A stretch of 64,000 nt of DNA, from positions 1 through 64,000 of the forward strand of contig JAGTSE010000002.1 in assembly GCA_018261615.1 (NCBI GenBank). The letters are read 5' to 3'. Both the position numbers and the translations under genes were made by a program. Below the pieces are notes generated by a model, which saw only the letters and a program-made list of their open reading frames with translations, was not told the origin of the DNA and did not search any database. The DNA is from Pseudomonadota bacterium. GTDB lineage: Bacteria > Pseudomonadota > Gammaproteobacteria > Enterobacterales > Enterobacteriaceae. Positions 21,561-31,498 of this stretch are shown here, piece by piece. How positions within the stretch are numbered: the first letter of the stretch is position 1; every line of letters starts with the position of its first letter.

Positions 21561-23840
21561 TTACAGTGGCTGTGTCTGCGCTTCCACCACCGCCAGCGCC
21601 ACCATGTTGACGATACGCCGTACTGAGGCAATTGGCGTCAGCACATGCACCGGTTTGGCAACGCCCATCAGCACCGGCCCGACGGTCACACCTTCTGAAC
21701 TGGAGACGCGCAGCAGGTTGTAGCTGATTCGCGCGGCTTCAACGTTCGGCATAATCAGGATATTCGCCGCCCCTTTTAGTGGGCTGTCCGGCATTCGCTC
21801 ATGGCGGATACTCTCATCGAGCGCCGCATCGCCATGCATTTCGCCGTCGATCATCAGATCCGGCGCGCGTTGACGCACCAGTGTCAGCGTCTCGCGCATT
21901 TTCACCGCAGCGGGTGCATTGGATGAGCCAAACTGCGAATGCGACAGTAGCGCCACTCGCGGTTCGATACCAAATCGCCGCACGGTTTCTGCTGCCAGCA
22001 AGGTGATCTCCGCCAGTTGTTCGGCGCTCGGATCTTCATTGACATAGGTATCAGTAATAAACGTGTTACCGCTCGGCAGCAACAGCGCATTCATCGCCCC
22101 GGCCGCATGCACATTATCGCGATAACCGAATATCTCCTGCACCACGCTGAAATGATCATGGTAATCGCCGACAGTGCCGCAAATCATCGCGTCGGCTTCC
22201 CCACGATGCACCATGATCGCGCCGATCACAGTGGTATTGGCGATCACTGCGTGCTGCGCCTGCTCTTGCGTAATCCCCCGACGCTTCATAATGCTGAAGT
22301 ATTCCGTCCAGTACTCTTTAAAGCGCGGATCCGACTCGTTGTTGACGATCTCAAAATCGATGCCCGGACGAATTTGCAGGCCGAGCTTCTGAATGCGCAT
22401 CTCAATCACGCCCGGTCGCCCGACAAGGATCGGTTTCGCCAGCCCCAGCGTGACCAGTTCCTGCGTTGCATGCAGCACGCGCGGCTCTTCGCCTTCGGTC
22501 AACACTACGCGTTTCGGCGCATTGCGAGCCAGGGAGAAAACCGGCTTCATAAACAGATTCGTTTTGTAGACAAACTCGGTGAGCTTATCGACATAGGCAT
22601 CAAAATCAGCAATCGGCCGTGTCGCCACACCCGAGGCCATTGCCGCTTTCGCCACCGCAGGGGCGATTTTGACAATCAGCCGCGGGTCGAAAGGTTTCGG
22701 GATCAGATAATCCGGACCAAAACTCAAATCCTGATCGCCATATGCCGAAGCCACTACTTCGCTCTGCTCCGCATGCGCCAGCTCAGCGATAGCATTAACC
22801 GCCGCCAGCTTCATCTCTTCGTTGATAGCCGTAGCACCCACATCCAGTGCGCCGCGGAAGATAAACGGGAAACAAAGCACGTTGTTTACCTGATTCGGAT
22901 AATCGGAGCGTCCGGTACAGATAATCGCGTCCGGGCGCACCGCTTTCGCCAGATCCGGCAGGATCTCCGGCTCCGGATTCGCCAGCGCAAGGATCAGGGG
23001 CTGCCGCGCCATGTCTTTTACCATCTCCGGCGTCAGCACTTTTGGTCCGGAGCAACCGAGAAAGATATCCGCACCCGCGACCACATCCGCCAGCGTCCGT
23101 TTACCGTCATCGTCAACGGCGTAGCCCGCTTTGGTCTCGGCCATATTCGGCTCGCGGCCTTTATAGATAACACCTTTTGAATCGCAGACTACAATGTTGT
23201 GTTTCTGCATTCCCAACGCCACCAGCAGGTTCATACAGGCGATAGCCGCCGCACCTGCGCCCGACACCACCATACGTACGTCGGAGAGGCTCTTCTCCAC
23301 AACTCGCAGGCCGTTAAGGATGGCGGCAGTGCTGATAATCGCTGTGCCGTGCTGATCGTCATGGAAAACCGGAATGTTCATGCGCTCGCGCAGTTTAGCT
23401 TCAATATAGAAGCACTCTGGCGCTTTGATATCTTCGAGGTTGATGCCGCCGAACGTCGGTTCCAGCGCGGCAACCACGTCGATCAGTTTATCCGGATTTT
23501 GCTCATCCACTTCAAGATCGAATACGTCGATGCCGGCGAATTTCTTGAACAGAACGCCTTTGCCTTCCATCACCGGCTTACCGGCCAGCGCGCCAATATT
23601 GCCAAGCCCCAGCACCGCAGTGCCATTAGAGATCACCGCCACGAGGTTGCCGCGCGCGGTGTATTTGTAGGCCGCCAGTGGATCTTTTTCTATTTCAAGG
23701 CAAGGTGCAGCAACGCCCGGCGAGTACGCCAGCGCCAAATCGCGCTGCGTGGCCAGAGGTTTCGTCGGGGAGACCTGAATCTTTCCCGGTCGCGGGAATT
23801 CATGGAAGTCGAGGGCACTTTGTTTTAGTTGGTCGTCCAT
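21561..23840 (-). CDS. maeB: NADP+-dependent malic enzyme MaeB
   Basis: A 759-residue enzyme, exactly the E. coli length, decarboxylating malate to pyruvate with NADP+. The malic domain (about 1-420) contains [20 protein letters not shown] and the dinucleotide loop [11 protein letters not shown]; the C-terminal part (about 430-759) is a phosphotransacetylase-like domain used for allosteric control by acetyl-CoA. The start MDDQLKQ (23840) has AAGGAACC upstream; a longer reading frame from 23981 has no family support. It is divergent from talA. Confidence 0.96.
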   Translation of the reverse strand: MDDQLKQSALDFHEFPRPGKIQVSPTKPLATQRDLALAYSPGVAAPCLEIEKDPLAAYKYTARGNLVAVISNGTAVLGLGNIGALAGKPVMEGKGVLFKKFAGIDVFDLEVDEQNPDKLIDVVAALEPTFGGINLEDIKAPECFYIEAKLRERMNIPVFHDDQHGTAIISTAAILNGLRVVEKSLSDVRMVVSGAGAAAIACMNLLVALGMQKHNIVVCDSKGVIYKGREPNMAETKAGYAVDDDGKRTLADVVAGADIFLGCSGPKVLTPEMVKDMARQPLILALANPEPEILPDLAKAVRPDAIICTGRSDYPNQVNNVLCFPFIFRGALDVGATAINEEMKLAAVNAIAELAHAEQSEVVASAYGDQDLSFGPDYLIPKPFDPRLIVKIAPAVAKAAMASGVATRPIADFDAYVDKLTEFVYKTNLFMKPVFSLARNAPKRVVLTEGEEPRVLHATQELVTLGLAKPILVGRPGVIEMRIQKLGLQIRPGIDFEIVNNESDPRFKEYWTEYFSIMKRRGITQEQAQHAVIANTTVIGAIMVHRGEADAMICGTVGDYHDHFSVVQEIFGYRDNVHAAGAMNALLLPSGNTFITDTYVNEDPSAEQLAEITLLAAETVRRFGIEPRVALLSHSQFGSSNAPAAVKMRETLTLVRQRAPDLMIDGEMHGDAALDESIRHERMPDSPLKGAANILIMPNVEAARISYNLLRVSSSEGVTVGPVLMGVAKPVHVLTPIASVRRIVNMVALAVVEAQTQPL

Positions 23841-24031
23841 TTGAGGTTCCTTTCGCGTTTTGCTTTCAGAGTGATACCGCGTGATGTCTATCCCAATACG
23901 CCGCTTAGTATGGCCGCTGTTGCGATGGCAAACTTTGAACATAGCCAAACTCTCACCATACATAAGCAAAATTGTTATCAATTTATCGCATCTTTGTTAC
24001 ATCCCACCAAAAGCAGGCCGGGACGCTTCTG

Positions 24032-24038
24032 CTATGCT
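24032..24038 (+). promoter_or_regulatory. Candidate talA promoter -10 (sigma-S type)
   Basis: TGCTATGCT holds a -10 hexamer close to the sigma-S preference CTATACT, 83 bases before talA. E. coli talA-tktB is induced in stationary phase through RpoS, which agrees. No convincing -35 is seen, as is common for sigma-S. Confidence 0.4.
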
Positions 24039-24120
24039 TTTTTGTTATGCATCTCTCATTCTTATCAAAGTGCGAACGGAAGCACTCCAATAACACATTG
24101 CTTTTAAAGGAGTTATTTTA

Positions 24121-25071
24121 ATGAATCACTTAGACGGCCTGAAACAATTCACCACCGTAGTGGCAGACAGCGGCGATATCGAATCGATCCGCCACTATCA
24201 GCCGGAAGACGCTACGACTAACCCTTCTTTGCTGCTGAAAGCTGCCGGGCTGGAGCATTTCTCTCATCTGATTGATGACGCTATTGCTTATGGAAAAGCG
24301 CGCGGTAAAACGCAGGAACAGCAAGTCGCGGAAGCCAGCGACAAACTGGCAGTCAATTTTGGTGTGGAAATTCTGAAAAGCATTCCTGGGCGCGTGTCAA
24401 CCGAGGTGGATGCGCGTCTCTCTTACGATAAAGCGAAAAGCATCGCCAAAGCGCATCGTCTGGTTGAACTTTATGAGGAACAGGGCATTGCGAAATCCCG
24501 CATTCTGATCAAACTGGCCTCAACCTGGGAAGGTATTCGCGCGGCAGAGGAACTGGAAAAAGAGGGCATCAACTGTAACCTGACGCTGCTGTTCTCCTTC
24601 GCCCAGGCGCGTGCCTGCGCCGAAGCCGGGGTGTTTCTCATCTCGCCGTTCGTTGGCCGTATTTACGACTGGTACAACGATCGCAAACCGCTCGATCCCT
24701 ATGTGGTGGATGAAGATCCGGGCGTGAAATCGGTGCGTAATATTTACGATTACTTCAAGCAACATCGCTACGAGACCATCGTCATGGGCGCCAGCTTCCG
24801 CCGCACGGAACAGATACTGGCGCTGGCCGGTTGCGATCGCCTGACTATCTCTCCGGCGCTGCTGAAAGAGTTACAGGGACAAGAAGGGATTGTGGAACGC
24901 AAACTGGTTCCTTCGCGCCAAACCTTCCACCGCCCAGTCCCCCTTACGGAAGCGGAGTTCCGCTGGGAACATAACCTGGATCCGATGGCCGTCGACAAAC
25001 TGGCCGACGGCATCCGCCAGTTCGCCATCGATCAGCGCAAACTGGAAGATCTGCTGGCCGCCAAACTTTAA
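24121..25071 (+). CDS. talA: Transaldolase A
   Basis: A 316-residue class I transaldolase of the non-oxidative pentose phosphate pathway, moving a three-carbon ketol unit between sedoheptulose-7-P and glyceraldehyde-3-P. The Schiff-base lysine is Lys131 in [12 protein letters not shown]; the ATTNPSLL (31-38) and [11 protein letters not shown] motifs are intact. AAAGGAG precedes the ATG. tktB follows after 20 bases, so transaldolase and transketolase are made together. Confidence 0.97.
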   Translation: MNHLDGLKQFTTVVADSGDIESIRHYQPEDATTNPSLLLKAAGLEHFSHLIDDAIAYGKARGKTQEQQVAEASDKLAVNFGVEILKSIPGRVSTEVDARLSYDKAKSIAKAHRLVELYEEQGIAKSRILIKLASTWEGIRAAEELEKEGINCNLTLLFSFAQARACAEAGVFLISPFVGRIYDWYNDRKPLDPYVVDEDPGVKSVRNIYDYFKQHRYETIVMGASFRRTEQILALAGCDRLTISPALLKELQGQEGIVERKLVPSRQTFHRPVPLTEAEFRWEHNLDPMAVDKLADGIRQFAIDQRKLEDLLAAKL

Positions 25072-25091
25072 CTTTTGCCAAGGAGTGAACG

Positions 25092-27086
25092 ATGTCCCGT
25101 AGAGAGCTTGCTAACGCCATTCGCGCCCTGAGTATGGACGCGGTGCAAAAAGCCAATTCCGGCCACCCTGGCGCGCCAATGGGGATGGCGGATATCGCCG
25201 AAGTGCTGTGGAATGATTTTCTTAAACATAACCCGTCCGATCCCACCTGGTATGACCGCGACCGTTTTATCCTTTCCAACGGTCACGCTTCGATGCTGCT
25301 GTATAGTCTGCTGCACTTAAGCGGTTATGATTTGCCGCTCGAAGAGTTGAAAAATTTCCGCCAGTTACACTCGAAAACGCCGGGTCACCCGGAAATTGGT
25401 TACACGCCGGGCGTGGAAACCACCACCGGCCCGCTGGGCCAGGGGCTGGCGAACGCGGTCGGGCTGGCGATTGCCGAACGTACACTGGCCGCGCAGTTTA
25501 ACCGCCCCGGCCACGATATCGTCGATCATTACACTTATGTCTTTATGGGTGACGGCTGCCTGATGGAAGGCATCTCCCATGAAGTCTGTTCGCTGGCGGG
25601 AACGCTGGGGCTGGGCAAGCTAATTGGTTTCTACGACCACAACGGTATCTCCATTGATGGCGAAACCGAAGGTTGGTTTACCGACGACACTGCCAAACGC
25701 TTTGAGGCGTATCACTGGCATGTAATTGGCGATATTGACGGTCACTCTCCGGAGGCAGTGAAAAAGGCCATTGAGGAAGCGCAAAGCGTGAAGGATAAGC
25801 CGTCGCTGATTATCTGCCGCACGGTGATTGGTTTTGGCTCGCCAAATAAAGCCGGTAAAGAGGCGTCACACGGTGCAGCGCTGGGTGAAGAAGAAGTGGC
25901 GCTGACCCGACAAAAACTGGGCTGGAAATACCCGGCTTTCGAAATCCCTAAAGAGATTTATCAGGCGTGGGATGCCCGCGAACGCGGGGCGAAGCAGCAG
26001 CAATCATGGAATGAGAAACTGGCGGCCTGGGAGAAAGAGTACCCGGAACTGGCAGCCGAGTTTAAACGCCGCATGAGCGGTGGTTTGCCGGAATCGTGGG
26101 AGAAAACCACCCGCGAATGGATCAACAACTTGCAAGCGAACCCGGCGAAAATTGCCACCCGTAAAGCCTCGCAGAATACGCTGAATACCTATGGTCCGGT
26201 ACTGCCGGAACTGCTTGGCGGTTCCGCCGATCTGGCGCCCAGCAACCTCACTATCTGGTCGGGCTCTAAATCGCTGAAAGAAGATCTTGCCGGTAACTAC
26301 ATTCACTATGGCGTGCGTGAATTCGGCATGACCGCCATCGCTAACGGCATTGCTCACCATGGCGGCTTTGTGCCTTACACCGCCACCTTCCTGATGTTTG
26401 TCGAATATGCACGTAACGCGGTGCGTATGGCTGCGCTGATGAAGGCACGGCAGATTATGGTCTACACCCATGACTCCATCGGTTTGGGGGAAGATGGCCC
26501 GACGCACCAGGCCGTTGAACAGCTTGCCAGCCTGCGTTTAACGCCGAACTTCAGCACATGGCGGCCATGCGATCAGGTAGAAGCGGCAGTCGGCTGGAAG
26601 CTGGCCATCGAGCGCCATAACGGCCCGACAGCGCTGATTCTGTCGCGGCAAAACCTGACGCAAATGGAGAGAACGCCGGAGCAGGTGCAGGCCATCAGCC
26701 GCGGCGGCTACGTTCTGAAAGAGAGCAGCGGGAAACCGGATCTGATCCTGATGGCCACCGGTTCGGAGATGGAAATCACCGTCAAAGCCGCAGAGCAACT
26801 GAGCGCCGAAGGCGTGAATGTGCGCGTGGTTTCGCTGCCTTCAACGGATATATTTGATGCCCAGGATGCAGCGTGGCGCGAAGCGGTACTGCCATCGGAT
26901 GTCAGCGCGCGCGTGGCGGTAGAAGCCGGTATCGCCGACTACTGGTACAAATATGTCGGTCTGAAAGGGGCGATTGTCGGCATGACCGGCTACGGTGAAT
27001 CCGCGCCAGCGGAAAAACTGTTCCTGTACTTTGGCTTTACCGTCGAAAACGTGGTGGCGAAAGCCAAAGCAGTACTGAAAAAATAA
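25092..27086 (+). CDS. tktB: Transketolase 2
   Basis: A 664-residue ThDP-dependent transketolase, the second enzyme of the non-oxidative pentose phosphate pathway. The ThDP/Mg motif starts at GDGCLMEG (about 154-161) with the conserved His in SGHPGAPMG (about 23-31) and a Glu in REFGM (about 411) that activates the cofactor. AAGGAG precedes the ATG. Pairing with talA in an operon identifies it as TktB rather than TktA. The message ends at a strong terminator. Confidence 0.95.
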   Translation: MSRRELANAIRALSMDAVQKANSGHPGAPMGMADIAEVLWNDFLKHNPSDPTWYDRDRFILSNGHASMLLYSLLHLSGYDLPLEELKNFRQLHSKTPGHPEIGYTPGVETTTGPLGQGLANAVGLAIAERTLAAQFNRPGHDIVDHYTYVFMGDGCLMEGISHEVCSLAGTLGLGKLIGFYDHNGISIDGETEGWFTDDTAKRFEAYHWHVIGDIDGHSPEAVKKAIEEAQSVKDKPSLIICRTVIGFGSPNKAGKEASHGAALGEEEVALTRQKLGWKYPAFEIPKEIYQAWDARERGAKQQQSWNEKLAAWEKEYPELAAEFKRRMSGGLPESWEKTTREWINNLQANPAKIATRKASQNTLNTYGPVLPELLGGSADLAPSNLTIWSGSKSLKEDLAGNYIHYGVREFGMTAIANGIAHHGGFVPYTATFLMFVEYARNAVRMAALMKARQIMVYTHDSIGLGEDGPTHQAVEQLASLRLTPNFSTWRPCDQVEAAVGWKLAIERHNGPTALILSRQNLTQMERTPEQVQAISRGGYVLKESSGKPDLILMATGSEMEITVKAAEQLSAEGVNVRVVSLPSTDIFDAQDAAWREAVLPSDVSARVAVEAGIADYWYKYVGLKGAIVGMTGYGESAPAEKLFLYFGFTVENVVAKAKAVLKK

Positions 27087-27092
27087 GTTTGC

Positions 27093-27130
27093 GGCGCGCC
27101 AGCTTGTCACGGCTGGCGCGCCCTTTATTT
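27093..27130 (+). terminator. tktB terminator
   Basis: GGCGCGCCAGC (27093-27103), loop TTGTCACG, GCTGGCGCGCC (27112-27122), then CTTTATTT: a perfect 11-bp stem between the convergent tktB and ypfG. Confidence 0.88.
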
Positions 27131-27151
27131 CACTACCCGTCGCGGCTCGTT

Positions 27152-28195
27152 CTAGCGCGTTACCCACAGCGTGGGCCAGGCATCAGGGCCATGCCAGCCA
27201 TCGCAGGTCGGTTCCTGAGCGTAACGTACCAGCCGAAAATGTTGGCCATCAAAACGCCAGCGGCTCGACACGCCGCAATCCTGCAAACCACGACCTTTCG
27301 ACAACGTGTTCAGCTCGCCGCTTTTCTCATCAAACACCGCGTTCATCAGCTCCATCTCATCATTGCCATTATCCGGCGTAAACGGCAGATGCAGGCGAAC
27401 GGGCCGCGAGGCGAACGGTTTCTGCCGCGACACCAGCCACGCCAGATCGACAATGTTATACGCACCGGCTTCACAGTCGATCATCAGCAACGCTTTGTCG
27501 TCGGTGAGTGCCGAGACGCGAACCTGGCGGCGCATCGGATCCAGCGAACACGGGCTGTTGTTCATGCGCCAGTTGCCGTAATCCAGCAAATCATTGAGTT
27601 CCGCGAGGGTCAGTGCCGTCGGGGGCGCGTTAGCCTGAGCCACCTCTTTCAATGCGGGGACAGGCGGGACGCTAAGCGGCGTGCCATCACCCTTTTTAAT
27701 CCACGCCGTTTCGCTACCGACACGTTTTTGCAGCGAATCAATGAACAGCAGCGCGGCTTTCAGCCCCACCAGCGAAATCGTCCCTTTGCTGCCCTGCAAG
27801 GTAATGCTCTGCCCTTCCTGGATGGTTTGCAGAAAACGGGCGATGGTCTCGCTGTCACTGGTCATCAGATGCCAGGGCGCGATTTGCCAGCGCGCTCCGG
27901 CCAGCGTTAACGGTTGTTCGTCAAGCAGCAGGCGGCCAGCGATGGGCGGCTCTTTGTCCACAGGCATATCAAGCCCGCCGAGCTCGATACGCAGCGTCGC
28001 AGCGGTTCGCGCACCGGCGCTACGCTCTAATGTCATAACCAGACCATTGTGTTCGCCGGTATTACGCGCAACGCAGAAATTCTGGTTATTGCAGGTCACC
28101 TGCCAGTCGGAGAAAGCATGTTGTGCAGGCGCAGCCCACAGCAACGGCGCAGAGAAAAAACCGAACAGCAGAGTGAAAACGCCGCGATAACGCAT
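27152..28195 (-). CDS. ypfG: DUF1176 periplasmic protein YpfG
   Basis: A 347-residue exported protein; the hydrophobic start (about 5-21, ending LLWAAPA) is a signal peptide. The DUF1176 family has no established function. Cysteines in CNNQNFCVARN and in DCEAGAYN and CGVSSRW may form disulfides, in keeping with a periplasmic location. It lies downstream of nudK on the same strand after 123 bases that contain a hairpin. Confidence 0.85.
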   Translation of the reverse strand: MRYRGVFTLLFGFFSAPLLWAAPAQHAFSDWQVTCNNQNFCVARNTGEHNGLVMTLERSAGARTAATLRIELGGLDMPVDKEPPIAGRLLLDEQPLTLAGARWQIAPWHLMTSDSETIARFLQTIQEGQSITLQGSKGTISLVGLKAALLFIDSLQKRVGSETAWIKKGDGTPLSVPPVPALKEVAQANAPPTALTLAELNDLLDYGNWRMNNSPCSLDPMRRQVRVSALTDDKALLMIDCEAGAYNIVDLAWLVSRQKPFASRPVRLHLPFTPDNGNDEMELMNAVFDEKSGELNTLSKGRGLQDCGVSSRWRFDGQHFRLVRYAQEPTCDGWHGPDAWPTLWVTR

Positions 28196-28208
28196 GAATG
28201 GTACAACC

Positions 28209-28250
28209 CCGGAAGAAGATATGCAGAACCTGCGTATCTTCTATCTCCGG
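28209..28250. other. Inverted repeat between nudK and ypfG
   Basis: AGAAGATA (28214-28221) and TATCTTCT (28235-28242), bounded by CCGG on both sides (28209-28212 and 28247-28250). It could be a weak terminator for nudK or a leader structure of ypfG. No T tract follows on either strand. Confidence 0.4.
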
Positions 28251-28318
28251 CTTCGCTTGCTTAATCGGATTTATCGGATAGCTTCATCTGAAACCCACCG
28301 CTATCAATCTTTTAAAAT

Positions 28319-28894
28319 TCAGTCCATTAACCCGGATAATTTCAGGTACTGCAATAAAATCACCGCCTTGCCATCGAGAATCTCGCCGCTGGCGACCATT
28401 TCCAGCGCCTGTCTGAATGGAAACTCCAGCACTTCAATATCTTCGTCCTCCACGCCACCGCCGTTATTGACCCTCTGCGCATCGCCATATTCAGCAATAA
28501 AAAAGTGCACTAGCTCAGTCACGCCGCCCGGCGACATATAGAGTTCGAAGACCTTATGCACCTCGCCGACCTGATAACCGGTCTCTTCAATCGCCTCTTT
28601 GCGGATACAGACTTCCGGTTCGTCGTCATCCAGTAAACCGGCACAACTCTCAATCAGACGGCCATCCTCATTGCCGTTTACCCATGTCGCAACACGGAAC
28701 TGGCGGATCAGCAGGACGCTCTTTTTATCGCGGTTATACAGCAGGATCGTTGCGCCGTTGCCCCGGTCATAAACTTCGCGTTTATGGCGGATGACTTCGC
28801 CGTTGCTATGGGTCAGTTCATAGGTGATATTGCGCAGAACAAAGTAGTTTTCAGAAAGGATTTTATCTTTGATGACGTTAATTTTCAGTGACAT
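28319..28894 (-). CDS. nudK: GDP-mannose pyrophosphatase NudK (Nudix hydrolase)
   Basis: A 191-residue Nudix hydrolase that splits GDP-mannose to GMP and mannose-1-P. The Nudix box is complete within residues 86-108: a leading Gly (AGLLDDDE), then [12 protein letters not shown] with the metal-binding Glu residues of the REUXEE core. Length equals E. coli NudK. GGAG lies 5 bases before the ATG. It is transcribed away from aegA's end, 67 bases downstream of it on the same strand. Confidence 0.95.
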   Translation of the reverse strand: MSLKINVIKDKILSENYFVLRNITYELTHSNGEVIRHKREVYDRGNGATILLYNRDKKSVLLIRQFRVATWVNGNEDGRLIESCAGLLDDDEPEVCIRKEAIEETGYQVGEVHKVFELYMSPGGVTELVHFFIAEYGDAQRVNNGGGVEDEDIEVLEFPFRQALEMVASGEILDGKAVILLQYLKLSGLMD

Positions 28895-28961
28895 ACAGGC
28901 TCCAGGGCGCTAACACTTATCGTTATAGTATGCCGAAGAGCCTGTTTTGTCGCGCCAGCTG

Positions 28962-30941
28962 TTAATGCTTATCCGGCGTTTTTACCCCTAACCAGTCCAG
29001 CATGCCTTGTGCGGCATGACGCCCTTCCGCCATGGCTGTCACCACCAAATCGGCGCCGCGCACAGCATCGCCCCCCGCGAAAATTTTCGGGTTACTGGTC
29101 TGGTAACGGTACGGGCTGTTAACGCTGGCGGCAATGCGTCCCCTCTCATCCATATGCACACCCTGACGCTCCAGCCACGGCATGGAATGTGGGTTAAAGC
29201 CAAACGCCATGATGACCGCATCGGCAGGCATGACAAACTCGCTGCCTGCAATCGGCACCGGGCGACGACGCCCTTTCGCATCCCGTTCTCCCAGTTGCGT
29301 TCGCAACAGACGAATGCCGCAAACCTTGCCGCTTTCATCCAGCTCAACATTCACTGGTTGCACATTAAATTCGAATTCAGCCCCCTCATCGCGGGCGTTT
29401 TTCACCTCTTTTTTCGAACCAGGCATATTGGCTTCGTCGCGCCGATATGCGCAGGTCACTTTGCTTGCCCCGTGGCGCAGCGCCGTGCGCACGCAGTCCA
29501 TCGCCGTATCGCCGCCGCCCAGCACCACCACATTCAGGCCTGCAGTATTGATAAACGGCTCTTGCGGGATTTCCGGTAGCCCCATCAGTTGTTTCGTATT
29601 GGCAATCAAAAAAGGCAGCGCATCATACACGCCAGGCGCATCGTCGTTCGGCAGATTGGCCTGCATTGAACGGTACGTACCCACGCCGATAAACACCGCG
29701 TCGTAATCACTCAGTAGCGTATCCAGTGCGATATCTTTGCCGATTTCGCAGTTCAGCTCGAAACGGATGCCCATCGCGCTGAATATTTCCCGGCGGCGCG
29801 CCAGCAGCGATTTATCCAGCTTGAAGGAGGGAATACCAAAAGTCAGCAGACCGCCGATTTCGGGATGGCGGTCAAAGACGGTCGCGCTGACGCCATGACG
29901 CGCCAGCACATCCGCGCAGGCCAGTCCGGCAGGACCAGCGCCAATAATAGCAATACGTTTATCCACGGCCTGCACCTGACTTAAATCCGGCCGCCAGCCC
30001 TGAGCCAGCGCCCGATCAGAAATATAGCGCTCGATATTGCCAATGGTCACTGCGCCATACTCATCGCGCACCGTACAGGCACCTTCACATAGACGATCCT
30101 GCGGACAGACTCGGCCAGTGATCTCCGGCAGGCAGTTGGTTTGATGGGAAAGCTCAACGGCAGAGGCAATATCACCCTCTTTCACCCGAGCAACCCATTG
30201 CGGAATATGGTTGTGCAGCGGACAGGTCCATTCGCAGATGCTGTGTTCACCGCAGCTCAGACAGCGTTGCGCTTCACGCTGCGCCTGGTCAGCGCGAAAC
30301 GGCAGGTAGATTTCATCAAAGCCGCACTTGCGTGTCGCCAGCGGCAGTTTATCCGGCTCTCCGCGCGCGGGCGTTTTACGCATCTGCAGCACCTTGCGAT
30401 CGTCAAAAGCGGGTGTCAGCACCTCGACGCTGTGCCACGGCTGAGCTTCATGGCTTGCGGTACGCAGACGGCGTGTTTTTGCCAGATTCGCCAGCACGTC
30501 GCTATTAACCAGTTGCAGCGCGTCTGCCGGACAATTTTGCGCGCAGGCCGGACCTTCAACGCGACCCGCGCAGAGATCGCATTTATGCGCTGTCGCTTTT
30601 ACCTGGCCTTCGCCAACGGGCGTGACCAGCACTTGCATGGTGCCGAACGGACAGGCGACAACGCAAGATTTGCAGCCAATACATTTCTGCTGGTTAACCT
30701 GTACCGAATCATCGACGCGGCTAATGGCGCCGTTCGGGCAACTGCGGGCACAGGGCGCCGCTTCACAGTGATGGCAGGTCACCGCGCTGCACTGCTGCTG
30801 ATGTTTAATAACCGTAATTCGCGGATGAAATTGTTCGGGGCTTAATACATGTTGCTCATTGTTATGCGCCATCACGCAGGCAACTTCACAGGCACGACAT
30901 CCTATACATTGTTGGCTGTTCGCCATAATAAAATGATTCAT
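28962..30941 (-). CDS. aegA: AegA, iron-sulfur oxidoreductase with GltD-like domain
   Basis: A 659-residue fusion. The N-terminal quarter is a ferredoxin-like module with four CxxCxxC-type [4Fe-4S] clusters (CIGCRACEVAC, CHHCEAAPC, CIGCKSCVVAC, CDLCAGRVEG); the rest is a glutamate-synthase small-subunit-like flavoprotein with its own cysteine cluster (CLSCGEHSICEWTC) and two dinucleotide folds (IGAGPAGLACA, VLGGGDTAMDC). E. coli AegA is an anaerobically expressed gene implicated in urate catabolism under low oxygen. A palindromic FNR-like site lies 32-45 bases upstream. narQ, next to it in E. coli, is missing here. Confidence 0.95.
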   Translation of the reverse strand: MNHFIMANSQQCIGCRACEVACVMAHNNEQHVLSPEQFHPRITVIKHQQQCSAVTCHHCEAAPCARSCPNGAISRVDDSVQVNQQKCIGCKSCVVACPFGTMQVLVTPVGEGQVKATAHKCDLCAGRVEGPACAQNCPADALQLVNSDVLANLAKTRRLRTASHEAQPWHSVEVLTPAFDDRKVLQMRKTPARGEPDKLPLATRKCGFDEIYLPFRADQAQREAQRCLSCGEHSICEWTCPLHNHIPQWVARVKEGDIASAVELSHQTNCLPEITGRVCPQDRLCEGACTVRDEYGAVTIGNIERYISDRALAQGWRPDLSQVQAVDKRIAIIGAGPAGLACADVLARHGVSATVFDRHPEIGGLLTFGIPSFKLDKSLLARRREIFSAMGIRFELNCEIGKDIALDTLLSDYDAVFIGVGTYRSMQANLPNDDAPGVYDALPFLIANTKQLMGLPEIPQEPFINTAGLNVVVLGGGDTAMDCVRTALRHGASKVTCAYRRDEANMPGSKKEVKNARDEGAEFEFNVQPVNVELDESGKVCGIRLLRTQLGERDAKGRRRPVPIAGSEFVMPADAVIMAFGFNPHSMPWLERQGVHMDERGRIAASVNSPYRYQTSNPKIFAGGDAVRGADLVVTAMAEGRHAAQGMLDWLGVKTPDKH

Positions 30942-30972
30942 GGCAACCTTCTTTTTATTAATTTGTTTAACC

Positions 30973-30986
30973 CTGATTTTAATCAG
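30973..30986 (-). promoter_or_regulatory. FNR-like palindrome upstream of aegA
   Basis: CTGAT-TTTA-ATCAG matches 8 of 10 defined bases of TTGAT-N4-ATCAA and is a perfect inverted repeat. It is 32-45 bases before the aegA ATG. This is close for activation at -41.5 unless the leader is very short, so the role is uncertain. Confidence 0.5.
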
Positions 30987-31298
30987 TCATTGTATTTACC
31001 GGGAGTCTGAGAGACAGGCAATGTTCAATTGCCCAGGAAGGTTATCTATTTGTCACGAACTTGTAGCAGATCAATTTCCTGACGCATTTGGGAACAAACG
31101 TCTCCTTTGGGCAGGGCTAAAAAGGGCTCCGCACAGCGCGGCCGTCAAGCGGGTGTTTTTTTGCCGCCAATAGCGCAAATAATCAATAACTGTAAAAAAA
31201 CGTCTTTAAACTGACGAACCGACAGGGGGAAGTTTGGGTTAAAAAAGGTTGTGCATAAATACCCCTTAAACGGGCATGATAATTTACATTTTCTCCTT

Positions 31299-31316
31299 TT
31301 TTTATCCACGATTGGT
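31299..31316 (+). promoter_or_regulatory. BaeR box of acrD
   Basis: TTTTTATCCACGATTGGT agrees with the published BaeR box TTTTTCTCCATDATTGGC at 15 of 18 positions. E. coli acrD is activated by BaeSR envelope stress signalling. The site is 183 bases before the acrD start. Confidence 0.7.
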
Positions 31317-31353
31317 TTCTGCATTGCCGCTACATTGATGCAAACAATATGAC

Positions 31354-31466
31354 TATACACAAAATCATTCACACTGCGTCGAGGTCCCAGGAGCTTACAT
31401 AAGTAAGTGACTGGGGTGCAAAGGCGAAGCCAACAAAGAGGCAGTTTGAAGGATAACGTGTATATA
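31354..31466 (+). repeat. ERIC element (degenerate) in the acrD leader
   Basis: The core CCCAGGAGCTTACATAAGTA followed by AGTGACTGGGGTG is the conserved centre of ERIC repeats, between a TATACAC-type left end and a GTGTATATA right end. The flanks have diverged and it is shorter than 127 bp. It lies between the BaeR box and the acrD ribosome binding site, so it is part of the acrD mRNA leader. Confidence 0.85.
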
Positions 31467-31498
31467 ACGATACGCAGCGATATGAGGTTTTCTTTCTG

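Larger units (their letters stand above)
30942..31498. other. 557-base aegA-acrD spacer lacking narQ
   Basis: In E. coli narQ occupies this gap. Here I see no remnant of a sensor kinase in any frame. The spacer holds an FNR-like palindrome (30973-30986), a BaeR box (31299-31316) and a degenerate ERIC repeat (31354-31466). The middle part (about 31000-31290) is otherwise featureless; a 77-codon frame starting at 30940 lacks a ribosome binding site. Confidence 0.6.

Noticed and set aside
22017..23180. 387-codon open frame antisense to maeB
   Set aside because: It mirrors a conserved enzyme gene on the opposite strand, has no ribosome binding site and a composition (Arg/His rich) typical of antisense frames in GC-rich genes.
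23841..23981. 47-residue N-terminal extension of maeB
   Set aside because: The family starts at MDDQLKQ; the extension covers the maeB-talA promoter region and lacks its own ribosome binding site.
30940..31173. 77-codon frame in the aegA-acrD spacer beginning MATFFLLICLTLIL
   Set aside because: It looks like a signal peptide at first, but has no Shine-Dalgarno, its start overlaps the aegA start codon on the other strand, and the rest shows no family resemblance.
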